A DNA stretch of 64,000 bases from an uncultured Faecalibacterium sp. (GCA_944386015.1 CALWZK010000001.1:62001-126000); one strand, 5' to 3'; counted from the stretch's first letter, positions 51,582-59,831 are shown. The notes: generated by a model not told the origin, from the letters alone. A program made the numbers and translations.

Positions 51582-51923
51582 ATGAAAGTCATCACGCGCA
51601 TTTTGTTCCTGGATGAGGACGGGGAAAAGTTCTTCGGGGAAGGCCCCTGCCGCCTGCTCCACGGAGTGGAGGAGACCGGCTCCCTGCGGAAGGCGGCTCA
51701 GTCCATGGGAATGGCCTATACCAAGGCCCTGAAGCTGATCCAGCACGCGGAAAAAGCCCTGGGGTTCGCCCTGACGGCCCGCTCGGCGGGGGGAAAGGAC
51801 GGCGGCGGCAGCTGCCTGACCCCGGAAGGAAAGGAGTGGCTGGCGCGCTATGAAGCCTACCGAGATGCCTGTGTCCGGGCTAACCGTGAGCTGTATGCTG
51901 CGTTCTTTCCGCAGCAGCGGTAA
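51582..51923 (+). CDS. ModE-type winged helix-turn-helix regulator
   Basis: The 113-residue protein is a lone ModE N-terminal DNA-binding domain: FFGEGPCRLLHGVEETGSLRKAAQSMGMAYTKALKLIQHAEKALGF is the LysR-like helix-turn-helix of ModE. It lacks the molybdate-binding domains, so it may sense metal through a partner or not at all. Divergent from the Mo hydroxylase operon with interleaved promoters, it is the obvious candidate regulator. GGGAGGG lies 10 nt before the ATG at 51582. The next gene overlaps its end. Confidence 0.88.
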   Translation: MKVITRILFLDEDGEKFFGEGPCRLLHGVEETGSLRKAAQSMGMAYTKALKLIQHAEKALGFALTARSAGGKDGGGSCLTPEGKEWLARYEAYRDACVRANRELYAAFFPQQR

Positions 51924-52971
51924 ACGCCACCTGATCCTCACCGGGGACAGGGGCAGCGGCAAGAGCACCCTGCTCCGGGCTCTGGCCCGCTCGCTGGGCC
52001 CGGCGGGTCTGCCGGGGGTCACCACCCGGGCCGAGAAACAAAAAGGGGTCTGGCTGAAAGAAAACCTCACCGGCCTGTCGGTTCAGATCGGCCGGTTTGA
52101 CCCCGACCTGCCCGGCCCCGAAGACCGGATGCGCCCCGACCCGGATGCCCTTGCCGGCTTTGGAGCGGCAGCTTTGGAGCGGGCGGGCCGGGCGCCGGGG
52201 GCATGGGCCGCGGTGGATGAGATCGGCTGCCTGGAAACAAGTTCCCCGGCATACTGCGGCACCATCCGGGCTTTGCTGGACCGCAAACAGGTGCTGGCAG
52301 CGGTGCGCCGGCAGGACCAGCCCTTTCTGCAGGAGATCTGCCGCCGCCCCGATGCCTTCTGCATCGACCTGGGTGAGCCCTTTGGGCGGCAGGGCTGCGT
52401 CATCATGGCGTCAGGCCTGGGGGTGCGGTTTGGGGGCAACAAGCTGCTGGCAGACCTGGGGGACAAACCCCTGATCCAGTACATCCTGGAGGCCACCGGG
52501 GGCACTTTTGCCCGGCGGGTGGTGGTGACCCGCCACCCGGAGGTGGCGGCCCTGTGCCGGGCCCAGGGGATTGAGGTGGTCCTCCACAGCCAGCCCTGGC
52601 GCAGCGACACCGTCCGGCTGGGGATGGAGGCCCTGCAGGCAGACGATCTGCAGGGGGTGATGTTCTGCCCTGCAGACCAGCCCCTGTTGGAACAGGACAC
52701 CGTCAAGGCCCTGGCCCTCTGGGGGGCCTGTGTCCCGGGGGACATCCGCCGGACCGTCTGGCAGGGAAAACCGGGGGCGCCGGTTTTGTTCCCCGCCTGG
52801 ACCTTTGGGGAACTGCTGCACCTGCCCCAGGGCAAAGGGGGCGGCGTGGTGGCAAAAGCTCATTCCGACCGGGTGGACTTTCTGGAGGCGGGCTCTGCCG
52901 CAGAGCTGGCAGACGTGGACCGCCCGGAGGATCTGGAAGCCATCCGGCAGCTGCTGAACCGATCAAAATGA
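51895..52971 (+). CDS. fusion of THEP1-type NTPase and MobA/MocA-like nucleotidyltransferase
   Basis: The ~358-residue protein has two enzymes in one chain. Residues about 10-160 are a P-loop nucleoside-triphosphatase (TGDRGSGKST at 16-25; VDEIGCLE). From about 167 a MobA-like transferase starts: MASGLGVRFGGNKLL, then TVRLGMEAL and CPADQPLL. MocA attaches CMP to molybdopterin for hydroxylases such as the adjacent one, so this likely tailors or inserts that cofactor. Start is uncertain: the ATG at 51895 overlaps the regulator gene by 29 bp with a weak ribosome site; in-frame ATGs at 51850 and 51865 are alternatives. Confidence 0.85.
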   Translation: MLRSFRSSGKRHLILTGDRGSGKSTLLRALARSLGPAGLPGVTTRAEKQKGVWLKENLTGLSVQIGRFDPDLPGPEDRMRPDPDALAGFGAAALERAGRAPGAWAAVDEIGCLETSSPAYCGTIRALLDRKQVLAAVRRQDQPFLQEICRRPDAFCIDLGEPFGRQGCVIMASGLGVRFGGNKLLADLGDKPLIQYILEATGGTFARRVVVTRHPEVAALCRAQGIEVVLHSQPWRSDTVRLGMEALQADDLQGVMFCPADQPLLEQDTVKALALWGACVPGDIRRTVWQGKPGAPVLFPAWTFGELLHLPQGKGGGVVAKAHSDRVDFLEAGSAAELADVDRPEDLEAIRQLLNRSK

Positions 52972-52976
52972 ATTTG

Positions 52977-52999
52977 GCCCGGGTACCCCCGGGCTTTTT
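52977..52999 (+). terminator. terminator after the NTPase-MobA fusion
   Basis: GCCCGGG / CCCGGGC hairpin followed by TTTTT. Confidence 0.85.
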
Positions 53000-53173
53000 G
53001 TTTTCCATGGGGACAGCCGGTTTTGGATGACGGCCATTCCTTTGGGCTGGGCGGCGGGCTAAAAACTCCCTTGCGGTAAAATGCCCTTCTGATTCGTATT
53101 AGAAATAGGAGGGCGGTCCATCCTTCCGGCAGGGCCCGGCCCCCGCATTTTACCCATCGAAAGGAATACCCTT

Positions 53174-53734
53174 ATGATTCGCACTGCTTCCGGCGGTCCC
53201 GCCGTTTTTGTTGTCCTCACCCAGACCGGCACCATCCTGTCCCAGATTCTCCGGGTGGTGACAGGGGATGCCTACAACCACGCCTCCATCAGCGTGGATG
53301 ATTCCCTCCAGACCCTCTACTCCTTCGGCCGCCGCCACCCCTATAACCCGGTCTGGGGCGGCTTTGTGCAGGAGAGCCCCGCCTCGGGCACCTTCGGCCG
53401 CTTTTCGGGCACCAGGGCCAAAGTGCTGCGGGTGCCGGTGACCCAGCGGCAGTATGAGCAGATCAAGGACCACCTGGAACAGATGTACCAGGACCGCCGG
53501 CGCTACCACTACAACTATCTGGGGCTGCTGCTGGCCTTCTTCCACCTGGCCTACCAGAAGGAGGACTGCTACTACTGCTCGGAATTTGTCAAGGACGTGC
53601 TGGTCCGCTACGACGTCACCGGGGAGGACGCCTTCGGGAAGATCGTCAAGCCCATGGAACTGATGGAACTTTCGGGCAGCCGGGAGATTTACACCGGCGT
53701 TCTGGCCGAGTATGCAGCCTCCGCCTGCCCCTGA
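53174..53734 (+). CDS. permuted papain-like (YiiX/NlpC-P60-type) amidase
   Basis: The 186-residue protein has the YiiX-like order with the catalytic His first (GDAYNHASISVDDSLQTLYSFGRR) and the Cys later (YYCSEFVKDVLVRYDV). Such proteins are predicted thiol amidases or acyltransferases, possibly acting on lipids or peptides. There is no signal peptide, so it is cytoplasmic. GAAAGGAA lies 9 nt before the ATG. The end overlaps the open frame of an ABC ATPase remnant. Confidence 0.8.
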   Translation: MIRTASGGPAVFVVLTQTGTILSQILRVVTGDAYNHASISVDDSLQTLYSFGRRHPYNPVWGGFVQESPASGTFGRFSGTRAKVLRVPVTQRQYEQIKDHLEQMYQDRRRYHYNYLGLLLAFFHLAYQKEDCYYCSEFVKDVLVRYDVTGEDAFGKIVKPMELMELSGSREIYTGVLAEYAASACP

Positions 53735-53745
53735 CCGATGGTTCG

Positions 53746-54471
53746 GTGCACCTGGAGCAGGTGCTGGTGACCAACCCTGAAAAGGACAAGCCCCTGGCCC
53801 TCTATCAGGATCTGACCATCCCCGGTGGCAAAAAGGTGGCCCTCCAGGGGGTGTCGGGCTGCGGCAAAACCACCACGGTCCGCTGCCTCAACCGCTATTA
53901 TCCCTACACCCGGGGCAGGGTGACCCTCTTTGGCCGGGACCTGGAGTCCTACAGCCAGCGGGAACTCACCAGCCTGCTCTACTATGTGCCCCAGAGCACC
54001 TTCTTCTTTGCCGGCACCGTGCGGGACAATCTGGTCTACGGTCTGGATGAAGAGTTCACCGACGGCCAGCTGCTGGATGCCCTGCGCCAGGCCTGCCTGA
54101 CAGGGGATTATCAGGGGGTCCTCTGCCGGGAGCCGGAACGTGCCCTGGGCTACACCATCAGCGAGGGGGCGGCCAACCTGTCGGGAGGCCAGCGCCAGCG
54201 GCTTTCCCTGGCCCGGGCCTTCCTCCGCCGCCCCAAACTCTATATCTTCAATGAGAGCACAGCCAACCTGGACGAGCAGACGGCGGCCGCCGTGCTGACC
54301 AACCTGGAACGCCACGCCGCTGCCGATGGGGCGGGCATCCTGTATATTTCCCACGACCAGAATGTGGTGGACCGCTGCGACCAGGTGATCGTCCTGGCCA
54401 ACAGCATTGCCTCCCACAGCCCCGGGCCGGAGAAGGCCGCCCCCGGCTGTGCCTGCACCATGCCTTCCTGA
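53746..54471 (+). pseudogene. orphan ATPase domain from an ABC exporter
   Basis: The open frame runs back into the preceding gene (in-frame LRLPLTDGSVHLEQV from about 53720), so the membrane half is missing rather than encoded apart. What remains is a complete exporter-type ATPase: Walker A GVSGCGKTT, Q-loop VPQSTFFFAGTVRDN, signature NLSGGQRQR, H-loop ISHDQN. The Walker B Asp is replaced by Asn (LYIFNESTANLD). GTG at 53746 is the only near start, without a ribosome site. It looks like the 3' remnant of a bacteriocin/peptide-type exporter. A soluble orphan ATPase is the less likely alternative. Confidence 0.65.
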
Positions 54472-54478
54472 ACAGCAT

Positions 54479-54506
54479 CCCCGTTCCCTCCCGGAACGGG
54501 GATTTT
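54479..54506 (+). terminator. terminator after the ABC remnant
   Basis: CCCCGTTCC / GGAACGGGG hairpin followed by ATTTTTG. Confidence 0.85.
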
Positions 54507-54536
54507 TGACGTTTTGGTGAAAGAAAGGTGAAGCGC

Positions 54537-54583
54537 TTGACAAAGCCCCTGCCGCTCTGTATATTGGAACTAGAATAATTCTA
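54537..54583 (+). promoter_or_regulatory. perR promoter with Fur/PerR-type palindrome
   Basis: TTGACA (54537-54542), 17-bp spacer, TATATT (54560-54565). The perfect palindrome TAGAAT-A-ATTCTA (54571-54583) covers the start of transcription and resembles a Per/Fur box half-site arrangement, indicating autoregulation. Confidence 0.8.
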
Positions 54584-54599
54584 ATTTAGGTGAACAGCG

Positions 54600-55004
54600 A
54601 TGCGATATGGAGAAAAAATTCTGGAGATCATCTGCACATCCAGTGCATCCGGCGTCCACATGACAGCCGAACAGATCTTTCTGGCCCTGAAAAAAGAGTG
54701 CCCCTCGGTGGTGCTGGCCACCGTGTACAACAACCTGAACAGCCTGTACCAGCAGGGGAAAATCCGCAAAATCAGCCTGGAAGGCTGGCCCGACCGGTAC
54801 GACCGGAACACCCGCCACGACCATCTGGTCTGCCGCTGCTGCGGCAAGCTGTCGGATCTCTACCTTTCGGACATCACGGCCCAGCTGGAGCAGCAGGTGG
54901 GGTTCCCCATCGAGGGCTATGACCTGAAGCTCCAGTATCTCTGCCCCGAGTGCCGCGCAAAGCAGGCGGCAGAAGAAGCTCTGAGCGAGCCCGACGGCTC
55001 GTGA
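54600..55004 (+). CDS. perR: Fur-family regulator, PerR-like
   Basis: The 134-residue metalloregulator has a winged helix (MTAEQIFLALKKECPSVVLATVYNNLNSLYQQGKI) and a metal domain with H73-x-H75, structural zinc Cys 78/81 (VCRCCGKL) and 115/118 (CPEC). H20 and D68 complete a PerR-like regulatory site. PerR represses peroxide-defence genes until iron-bound histidines are oxidised. TTAGGTGA is 7 nt before the ATG. A palindrome at its promoter suggests it regulates itself, and the MsrAB gene 750 bp downstream fits an oxidative-stress setting. Confidence 0.9.
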   Translation: MRYGEKILEIICTSSASGVHMTAEQIFLALKKECPSVVLATVYNNLNSLYQQGKIRKISLEGWPDRYDRNTRHDHLVCRCCGKLSDLYLSDITAQLEQQVGFPIEGYDLKLQYLCPECRAKQAAEEALSEPDGS

Positions 55005-55013
55005 CGGCTCGTA
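54994..55013 (+). repeat. 10-bp tandem duplication at the perR stop
   Basis: GACGGCTCGT occurs twice in a row and spans the stop codon. Removing one copy would still end the protein in Asp-Gly-Ser (stop TAA instead of TGA), so the duplication is neutral for PerR. Confidence 0.8.
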
Positions 55014-55045
55014 AAGATAAAATTAGGATAGGAGGTTTTACCCAC

Positions 55046-55612
55046 ATGAGAAGCATCACGAAATTGAAACTGCAATACGCCCACAGGTTTTATGGATTCA
55101 AAGGTGAGGCCCAGTATCTCCACGGCCACACCGGTGTCCTGACTTTGGAGGTGGAAGACACCGTGGAATCCGGCGTCAACATGGTGTTTCCCTGCAACGA
55201 AATTCAAAAGACAGCCTGGTCGGTGCTGCAGAACTTCGACCATGCCCTGATCCTGCGGGAGGATGACCCTCTCCTGCCCGCCATCCTCAAGGTGTATGAG
55301 GAACAGGGCATCCGCAACGGTGCCCCCCACAACCGGATGAAGGGCCCCGCTTTCAAGACCGAGCTGGCCACCGCTTACCCCGAGTGCCGTCTGGTGGTGA
55401 CCAAGGAAACCATGACGGTGGAGGGCATGATCAAGATTGTCTATGACCTCCTGAAGGACAAGCTCAACATTGCCAAGATTACCTTCAGCAGCGGCGTCAA
55501 CGCGGCGTCGGCTGAGTTTGAGACCCGCAACCAGATCGACCGGTGCCCCCTGTGCGGCATTGCCCTGAATGAAAACGGGGTCTGCCCCAAGTGCGGCTAT
55601 CGCAAGGAGTAA
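55046..55612 (+). CDS. 6-pyruvoyl-tetrahydropterin synthase/QueD-like protein with zinc ribbon
   Basis: The 188-residue protein has the T-fold core of PTPS/QueD: YAHRFYGF, then the zinc histidines in YLHGHTG and the Glu-rich end region (GVNAASAEFETR). A C-terminal CPLCG...CPKCG zinc ribbon is added. QueD makes 6-carboxy-tetrahydropterin for queuosine; the other que genes are not here, so the exact reaction is open. AGGAGG lies about 9-10 nt before the ATG. It follows perR by 41 nt and probably shares its transcript. Confidence 0.85.
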   Translation: MRSITKLKLQYAHRFYGFKGEAQYLHGHTGVLTLEVEDTVESGVNMVFPCNEIQKTAWSVLQNFDHALILREDDPLLPAILKVYEEQGIRNGAPHNRMKGPAFKTELATAYPECRLVVTKETMTVEGMIKIVYDLLKDKLNIAKITFSSGVNAASAEFETRNQIDRCPLCGIALNENGVCPKCGYRKE

Positions 55613-55675
55613 CCATCGGGTTTTCATAAATCCATCCTCCTGAGAACTCTTTGCCCCAAAAGCGCCAGGGGCGGG

Positions 55676-55708
55676 GGCGGGCCTGTCTGAGGGCAGGCCC
55701 GCCTTTTT
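55676..55708 (+). terminator. terminator after the QueD-like gene
   Basis: GCGGGCCTG / CAGGCCCGC hairpin followed by TTTTT. Confidence 0.9.
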
Positions 55709-55756
55709 GCAGGCGCCCGCCGGCAGAGAAAATCGGGGAGAAGGGGGGCACACTCT

Positions 55757-56884
55757 ATGAAACAGATGACAGGGATCTTCCTGGCCGGCTGCCTGCTGCT
55801 GAGCCTTGCAGGCTGCGGCATCACCTGGGCCGGGCAGCGCAACCCGCCGCCTGGGGCGACTGCAGCAGCCGCTGCCGTGGAAGATCAGGAATGGAGAGAT
55901 CAAAAAGGTATGGAACAGATGAAGGAAATTTTTTATGCCGGGGGATGCTTCTGGGGTGTGGAATCCTACTTTTCCCAGGTCCCCGGGGTGAAGGAGGTGA
56001 AGGTGGGCTATGCCAACGGCACCACCGAGCACCCCACCTATGAGCAGGTGTGCACATCCCGTACCGGCCACGCCGAGACCGTCCTTGTGGTCTACGACCC
56101 GGCGGCGGTGAGCCTGCGGACCTTGACCCAGCACTTTTTCAAGATTATCAACCCGCTGTCGGTGAACCGGCAGGGAAACGATGTGGGCAGCCAGTACCGC
56201 ACCGGGATCTACTACACCGACCAGGCGGATCTGCCGGTGCTCCAGGGGGTGGTGGATGAGGTGCAGGCGTCTTATCCCACCCCCATTGCCACCGAGCTGC
56301 TGCCCCTGAGCTGCTATTACCTGGCGGAGGAATACCACCAGGACTACCTGGAAAAGCACCCCGGCGGCTACTGCCACATCGACTTTTCCAGCCTCTCCGA
56401 CTTTACCAAACGGGTGAATCCCCTGGATTATGCCAAACCCTCCCAGGAGGAAATCAAGGAAAACCTCACCCCCCAGCAGTACCAGGTAACCCAAAACAGC
56501 GCCACCGAGTATCCCTTTACCGGGGCCTACAACAACACGTTCAAGCCCGGCATCTATGTGGACGTGGTGACGGGGGAGCCCTTGTTCCTCTCTGCGGACA
56601 AGTTCCAGTCGGGGTGCGGCTGGCCCAGCTTTTCCAAGCCCATTGAGCCGGAGGTGGTGGTGGAGTCCACCGACACCAGCCACGGCATGGTCCGCACCGA
56701 GGTGCGCAGCCGAGTGGGAGACAGCCACCTGGGCCATGTCTTCGAGGATGGTCCCCAGGAGCTGGGGGGCCTGCGCTACTGCATCAACAGCGCCTCCCTG
56801 CGGTTTATCCCCTATGAGCAGATGGAGCAGGAGGGCTACGGCGACCTGATGGATCTGGTAACCGACGCCAAGCATAAGCCGTGA
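55757..56884 (+). CDS. msrAB: MsrA-MsrB fusion lipoprotein, methionine sulfoxide reductase
   Basis: The 375-residue protein starts with a lipoprotein signal peptide (lipobox LAGC, Cys20). An MsrA domain follows with catalytic C64 in GGCFWGVE and HAETV, then an MsrB domain with [17 protein letters not shown] and catalytic C342 in [11 protein letters not shown]. It repairs both S- and R-methionine sulfoxide in surface proteins. The zinc CxxC pairs of many MsrB are absent (VTGEPLF instead). AGAAGGGGGG precedes the ATG. Monocistronic between two terminators. Confidence 0.95.
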   Translation: MKQMTGIFLAGCLLLSLAGCGITWAGQRNPPPGATAAAAAVEDQEWRDQKGMEQMKEIFYAGGCFWGVESYFSQVPGVKEVKVGYANGTTEHPTYEQVCTSRTGHAETVLVVYDPAAVSLRTLTQHFFKIINPLSVNRQGNDVGSQYRTGIYYTDQADLPVLQGVVDEVQASYPTPIATELLPLSCYYLAEEYHQDYLEKHPGGYCHIDFSSLSDFTKRVNPLDYAKPSQEEIKENLTPQQYQVTQNSATEYPFTGAYNNTFKPGIYVDVVTGEPLFLSADKFQSGCGWPSFSKPIEPEVVVESTDTSHGMVRTEVRSRVGDSHLGHVFEDGPQELGGLRYCINSASLRFIPYEQMEQEGYGDLMDLVTDAKHKP

Positions 56885-56890
56885 CAAAAA

Positions 56891-56922
56891 GAGGGTGTTC
56901 CCCAGGGGAACACCCTCTTTTT
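56891..56922 (+). terminator. terminator after msrAB
   Basis: A perfect 13-bp stem GAGGGTGTTCCCC / GGGGAACACCCTC followed by TTTTT. Confidence 0.93.
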
Positions 56923-56932
56923 GCAAAAGCCC

Positions 56933-56960
56933 TGTACAATGCAGCAGAATCTGGTATCAT
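56933..56960 (+). promoter_or_regulatory. promoter of the HAD gene
   Basis: TGTACA (56933-56938), 16-bp spacer ending in TGG, TATCAT (56955-56960). Confidence 0.55.
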
Positions 56961-57017
56961 GATAAAAGAAAGGGCTGCGGCGCGGCCCCATTACCGACGG
57001 AAAAGGAGAAGGAACCC

Positions 57018-57851
57018 ATAGGAAAGATTCTGTTCATCGATATCGACGGCACCCTGGTGGACTATGAAAACCGCCTGCCCGCCTCGGCGGTCCAGGCCAT
57101 CCGGGCGGCCCGGGCGGCGGGCCACCGGGTCTATCTGTGCAGCGGCCGCAGCAAGGCGGAGAACAAACAGGAAATCTGGGACATCGGCCTGGACGGCTAC
57201 ATCGGCGGCAACGGCAGCTATGTGGAGTCGGACGGGGAAGTGGTGATGCACCAGCTCATCACCCCGGAGCAGTGCCGCCGGATTGTGGACTGGCTCCACA
57301 GCCGGAAGCTGGAGTTTTACCTGGAAAGCAACAGCGGCCTCTACGGCAGCGAAAACTTCCGGCAGCGGGCAGTGCCTGTAATGCAGGAATACTGCCGCCG
57401 CAAGGGCAAGCCGGACGCCGAGCAGATGGACACCGACAGCGCTTTCCCGGCCATGATCTACGGCGCCGGCCTGTACCGGGACGATGTCAACAAGGTGAGC
57501 TACATCCTGGAGAGCTACCAGGACTTCCTGGACACCAAAGCCTCCTTCCCTGACCTGCAGAACGGCACCTGGGGCGGCGCAGGGGAGACCGCCCTCTTTG
57601 GAGACCTGGGTGTCAAGGACATCACCAAGGCCCACGCGGTGGAGGTGCTGCTGCGCCATCTGGGGGCAGATCAGAAGGACACCATTGCCTTTGGAGATGC
57701 GGCAGTGGATATCCCCATGTTTGCCTGCTGCGCCCAGAGCTGCTGCATGGGCAGCGGCGGGGACGGCGCCAAGGCGGCAGCGGACTATGTGACCACCGGC
57801 GTGGATGAGGATGGGCTGTACAACGCCTTTGTCCACTTCGGGCTGATCTGA
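57018..57851 (+). CDS. HAD-superfamily (Cof-type) phosphatase with ATA at the start position
   Basis: The ~277-residue protein reads (M)GKILFIDIDGTLVDY with the HAD nucleophile DxD, CSGRSKAEN, a C2B cap, and FGDAAVDIPMF near the end. It is a phosphatase of sugar phosphates or flavin-type substrates. The family N-terminus begins exactly at codon 57018, but that codon is ATA. AAGGAG sits 9 nt upstream, the right place. No in-frame ATG lies nearby; GTG 56895 is in the upstream terminator and CTG 57030 would cut into the first strand. Either ATA serves as a rare weak start or the gene has just lost its ATG. Confidence 0.8.
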   Translation: MGKILFIDIDGTLVDYENRLPASAVQAIRAARAAGHRVYLCSGRSKAENKQEIWDIGLDGYIGGNGSYVESDGEVVMHQLITPEQCRRIVDWLHSRKLEFYLESNSGLYGSENFRQRAVPVMQEYCRRKGKPDAEQMDTDSAFPAMIYGAGLYRDDVNKVSYILESYQDFLDTKASFPDLQNGTWGGAGETALFGDLGVKDITKAHAVEVLLRHLGADQKDTIAFGDAAVDIPMFACCAQSCCMGSGGDGAKAAADYVTTGVDEDGLYNAFVHFGLI

Positions 57852-57878
57852 CCCGGGAACACCGAACACAAACAAAAG

Positions 57879-57906
57879 AAGGCCGGACCCTGCGGGGTCC
57901 GGCCTT
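57879..57906. terminator. bidirectional terminator
   Basis: AAGGCCGGACCC / GGGTCCGGCCTT stem between converging genes. Confidence 0.8.
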
Positions 57907-57926
57907 CCGGCTGTCTGGAAAATGAG

Positions 57927-59123
57927 TTACAGGCCGCGGCACATGTTGATCAGGATACCAGCGGCGACTGCGCTGCCGATAACGCCGGCCACGTTGGGGC
58001 CCATGGCGTGCATCAGCAGATAGTTGCGGGGGTTGTACTCCTGGCCCACTTTCTGGGAGACGCGGGCGGCCATGGGAACGGCCGAAACGCCTGCGGAACC
58101 GATCAGCGGGTTGATCTTGCCGTGGGTGACAAAGCACATGATCTTGCCCAGAATAACGCCGCCGGCGGTGCCGAATGCAAAGGCGAAGACGCCCAGCACG
58201 ATGACCATGACGGTGCGCATGTTCAGGAAGGTCTCGGCATTGGTGGTGCAGCCCACCGAGAAGCCCAGGAAGATGGTGATGATGTTCATCAGCTCGTTGC
58301 CGGCGGTCTTGGTGATCCGCTCCACAACGCCGGATTCCTTCATCAGGTTGCCCATCATCAGGCAGCCGATCAGGATGGCGGCATCAGGCAGCAGCAGGCT
58401 GACCAGGATGGTGACAATGATGGGGAACAGCACCTTTTCGGTGTGGCTGACCTTCCGGGGCGCCTCCATCACGATCTGGCGCTCCTTTTCGGTGGTCAGC
58501 AGCCGCATGATGGGCGGCTGGATGACGGGGACCAGTGCCATGTAACAGTAGGCTGCCACAGCCACCGAACCCAGCAGTTCCGGAGCCAGGATGGAGGTGG
58601 TCAGGATGGCGGTGGGGCCGTCGGCGCCGCCGATGATGCCAATGGAGGCTGCCTCGGCGGGGCTGAAGCCCAGCACCCGGGCGCCGGTGTATGCCACAAA
58701 GATGCCCAGCTGTGCTGCTGCGCCCAGCAGCAGGCTGGAAGGCCGTGCGATCAGGGGTTCAAAGTCGGTCATGGTGCCGATGCCCAGGAAAATCAGGGGC
58801 GGGTAGATGCCCAGTTTGACGCCTAGGTAGATATAGTCGGCCAGGCCGCCCGAGCTGCCCAGCATCTGCCAGTTGATGTGGCCGGTTTCATTGATGAAGA
58901 TGTCCATGTGGATGATGCCGTCCAGCGGCAGGTTGGCCATCAGCATGCCGAAACCGATCGGCAGCAGCAGAAGGGGCTCAAACTGATGTACGATTGCCAG
59001 ATAAATCAGGATGCAGGCCACCAGCAGCATGACGGCGTAGCGATAGCCGCCCACAGCGGTGAGGATTTCCGAATAACCGGAATTGGAAAAAATTTGCTGA
59101 AGATTTTCAATGATTGCGCCCAT
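57927..59123 (-). CDS. oadB: Na+-translocating decarboxylase beta subunit
   Basis: The 398-residue membrane protein is the ion pump of oxaloacetate-, glutaconyl- or methylmalonyl-CoA decarboxylases. It has about nine to eleven helices, the re-entrant motif GGADGPTAI with the Na+/H+-binding Asp, and the second motif FLGFSVGCTTNAE. It couples decarboxylation to Na+ export. AAGGAAG precedes the ATG. It follows the gamma subunit by 30 nt. No carboxyltransferase (alpha) or biotin carrier gene is here, so which decarboxylase it serves is open. Confidence 0.94.
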   Translation of the reverse strand: MGAIIENLQQIFSNSGYSEILTAVGGYRYAVMLLVACILIYLAIVHQFEPLLLLPIGFGMLMANLPLDGIIHMDIFINETGHINWQMLGSSGGLADYIYLGVKLGIYPPLIFLGIGTMTDFEPLIARPSSLLLGAAAQLGIFVAYTGARVLGFSPAEAASIGIIGGADGPTAILTTSILAPELLGSVAVAAYCYMALVPVIQPPIMRLLTTEKERQIVMEAPRKVSHTEKVLFPIIVTILVSLLLPDAAILIGCLMMGNLMKESGVVERITKTAGNELMNIITIFLGFSVGCTTNAETFLNMRTVMVIVLGVFAFAFGTAGGVILGKIMCFVTHGKINPLIGSAGVSAVPMAARVSQKVGQEYNPRNYLLMHAMGPNVAGVIGSAVAAGILINMCRGL

Positions 59124-59153
59124 TGTATCACGCTTCCTTCCCCGATAAGCCCA

Positions 59154-59600
59154 TTACAGGAACGGCCGAGTGCTCTGGATCACGCCGGCGTCACCCCAGG
59201 CGCCGCGGCGGGAACCGCCCGACTGAGGCACACGGCGGATCTCACGGATCACCCCGTGGCTGCCTTCCATCGAATAGATGGCAGCGGAGATGGCGGCAAC
59301 AACCTCACCGGGAATGCCGGCCTCGACCGCAGGGGACGGGGCAGGGGAGACAGGCGCAGCAGCGGCGCGTGCGGCAGGCGCATGCGGTGCGCGGGGCGCA
59401 CTGTTGTGAAGTTCGTCCATGGCCTTGGCGCGTTCTTTGGCACGGTTCTTGTCGTTGATCGAGTCGAACACTTTGCCTTCAAACGTGATGATCAGGCACA
59501 GGGCGATCAGAAGACCGAACACCAGCACCAGACTGGTCGACACCAGGGAAGCGTCGAACAGTGACAGGCCGCCGGCAGCCAGCGGTAAAAATTGATCCAT
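59154..59600 (-). CDS. OadG-family decarboxylase gamma subunit
   Basis: The 148-residue protein has one membrane helix (about 19-41), a charged stretch, an Ala/Pro-rich linker (about 70-92), and a C-terminal segment IPGEVVAAISAAIYSM...GAWGDAGVIQSTRPF typical of OadG proteins. It anchors the carboxyltransferase to the membrane pump. GGAGGG lies about 8 nt before the ATG. It leads a two-gene transcript with oadB. Confidence 0.85.
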   Translation of the reverse strand: MDQFLPLAAGGLSLFDASLVSTSLVLVFGLLIALCLIITFEGKVFDSINDKNRAKERAKAMDELHNSAPRAPHAPAARAAAAPVSPAPSPAVEAGIPGEVVAAISAAIYSMEGSHGVIREIRRVPQSGGSRRGAWGDAGVIQSTRPFL

Positions 59601-59669
59601 GACGGGCCCTCCTTCATTTGCAATTTCCCGGAGCAGACCGGGCAGAATACCTTAACCCGAATTGCCACT

Positions 59670-59701
59670 ATTATAACATGACGTCTAATTTTTTGCTAGA
59701 C
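59670..59701 (-). promoter_or_regulatory. promoter of the decarboxylase genes with an inverted repeat
   Basis: TAGCAA (59693-59698), 17-bp spacer ending in TGT, TATAAT (59670-59675). The palindrome GTCTA-N9-TAGAC (59683-59701) overlaps the -35 and spacer, a likely repressor site. Confidence 0.65.
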
Positions 59702-59769
59702 GATTTGGAAAACTTTTTGTGTTTTATTGCAATATTGGCCAAATTTCAAGGAAAAATCTCTCCTGGCCG

Positions 59770-59827
59770 GCGGCGGCCGGACCGGCCGCCGCTGCAGCAA
59801 AGGCCGGGTCCCCAGCGGGGCCCGGCC
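59770..59827 (-). terminator. double hairpin after the M24 peptidase gene
   Basis: GGCCGGGCCCC / GGGGACCCGGCC (59802-59827) followed on the minus strand by TTTGC, then a second GCGGCGGCC / GGCCGCCGC hairpin (59770-59792). T-runs are short. Confidence 0.6.
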
Positions 59828-59831
59828 CTGT

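Noticed and set aside
54994..55013. Tandem 10-bp repeat as a phase switch in perR
   Set aside because: Gain or loss of one copy leaves the protein end unchanged.
59761..59827. Cluster of GC-rich hairpins as a CRISPR-like or REP array
   Set aside because: Only two unrelated stems, best read as termination structures after the peptidase gene.
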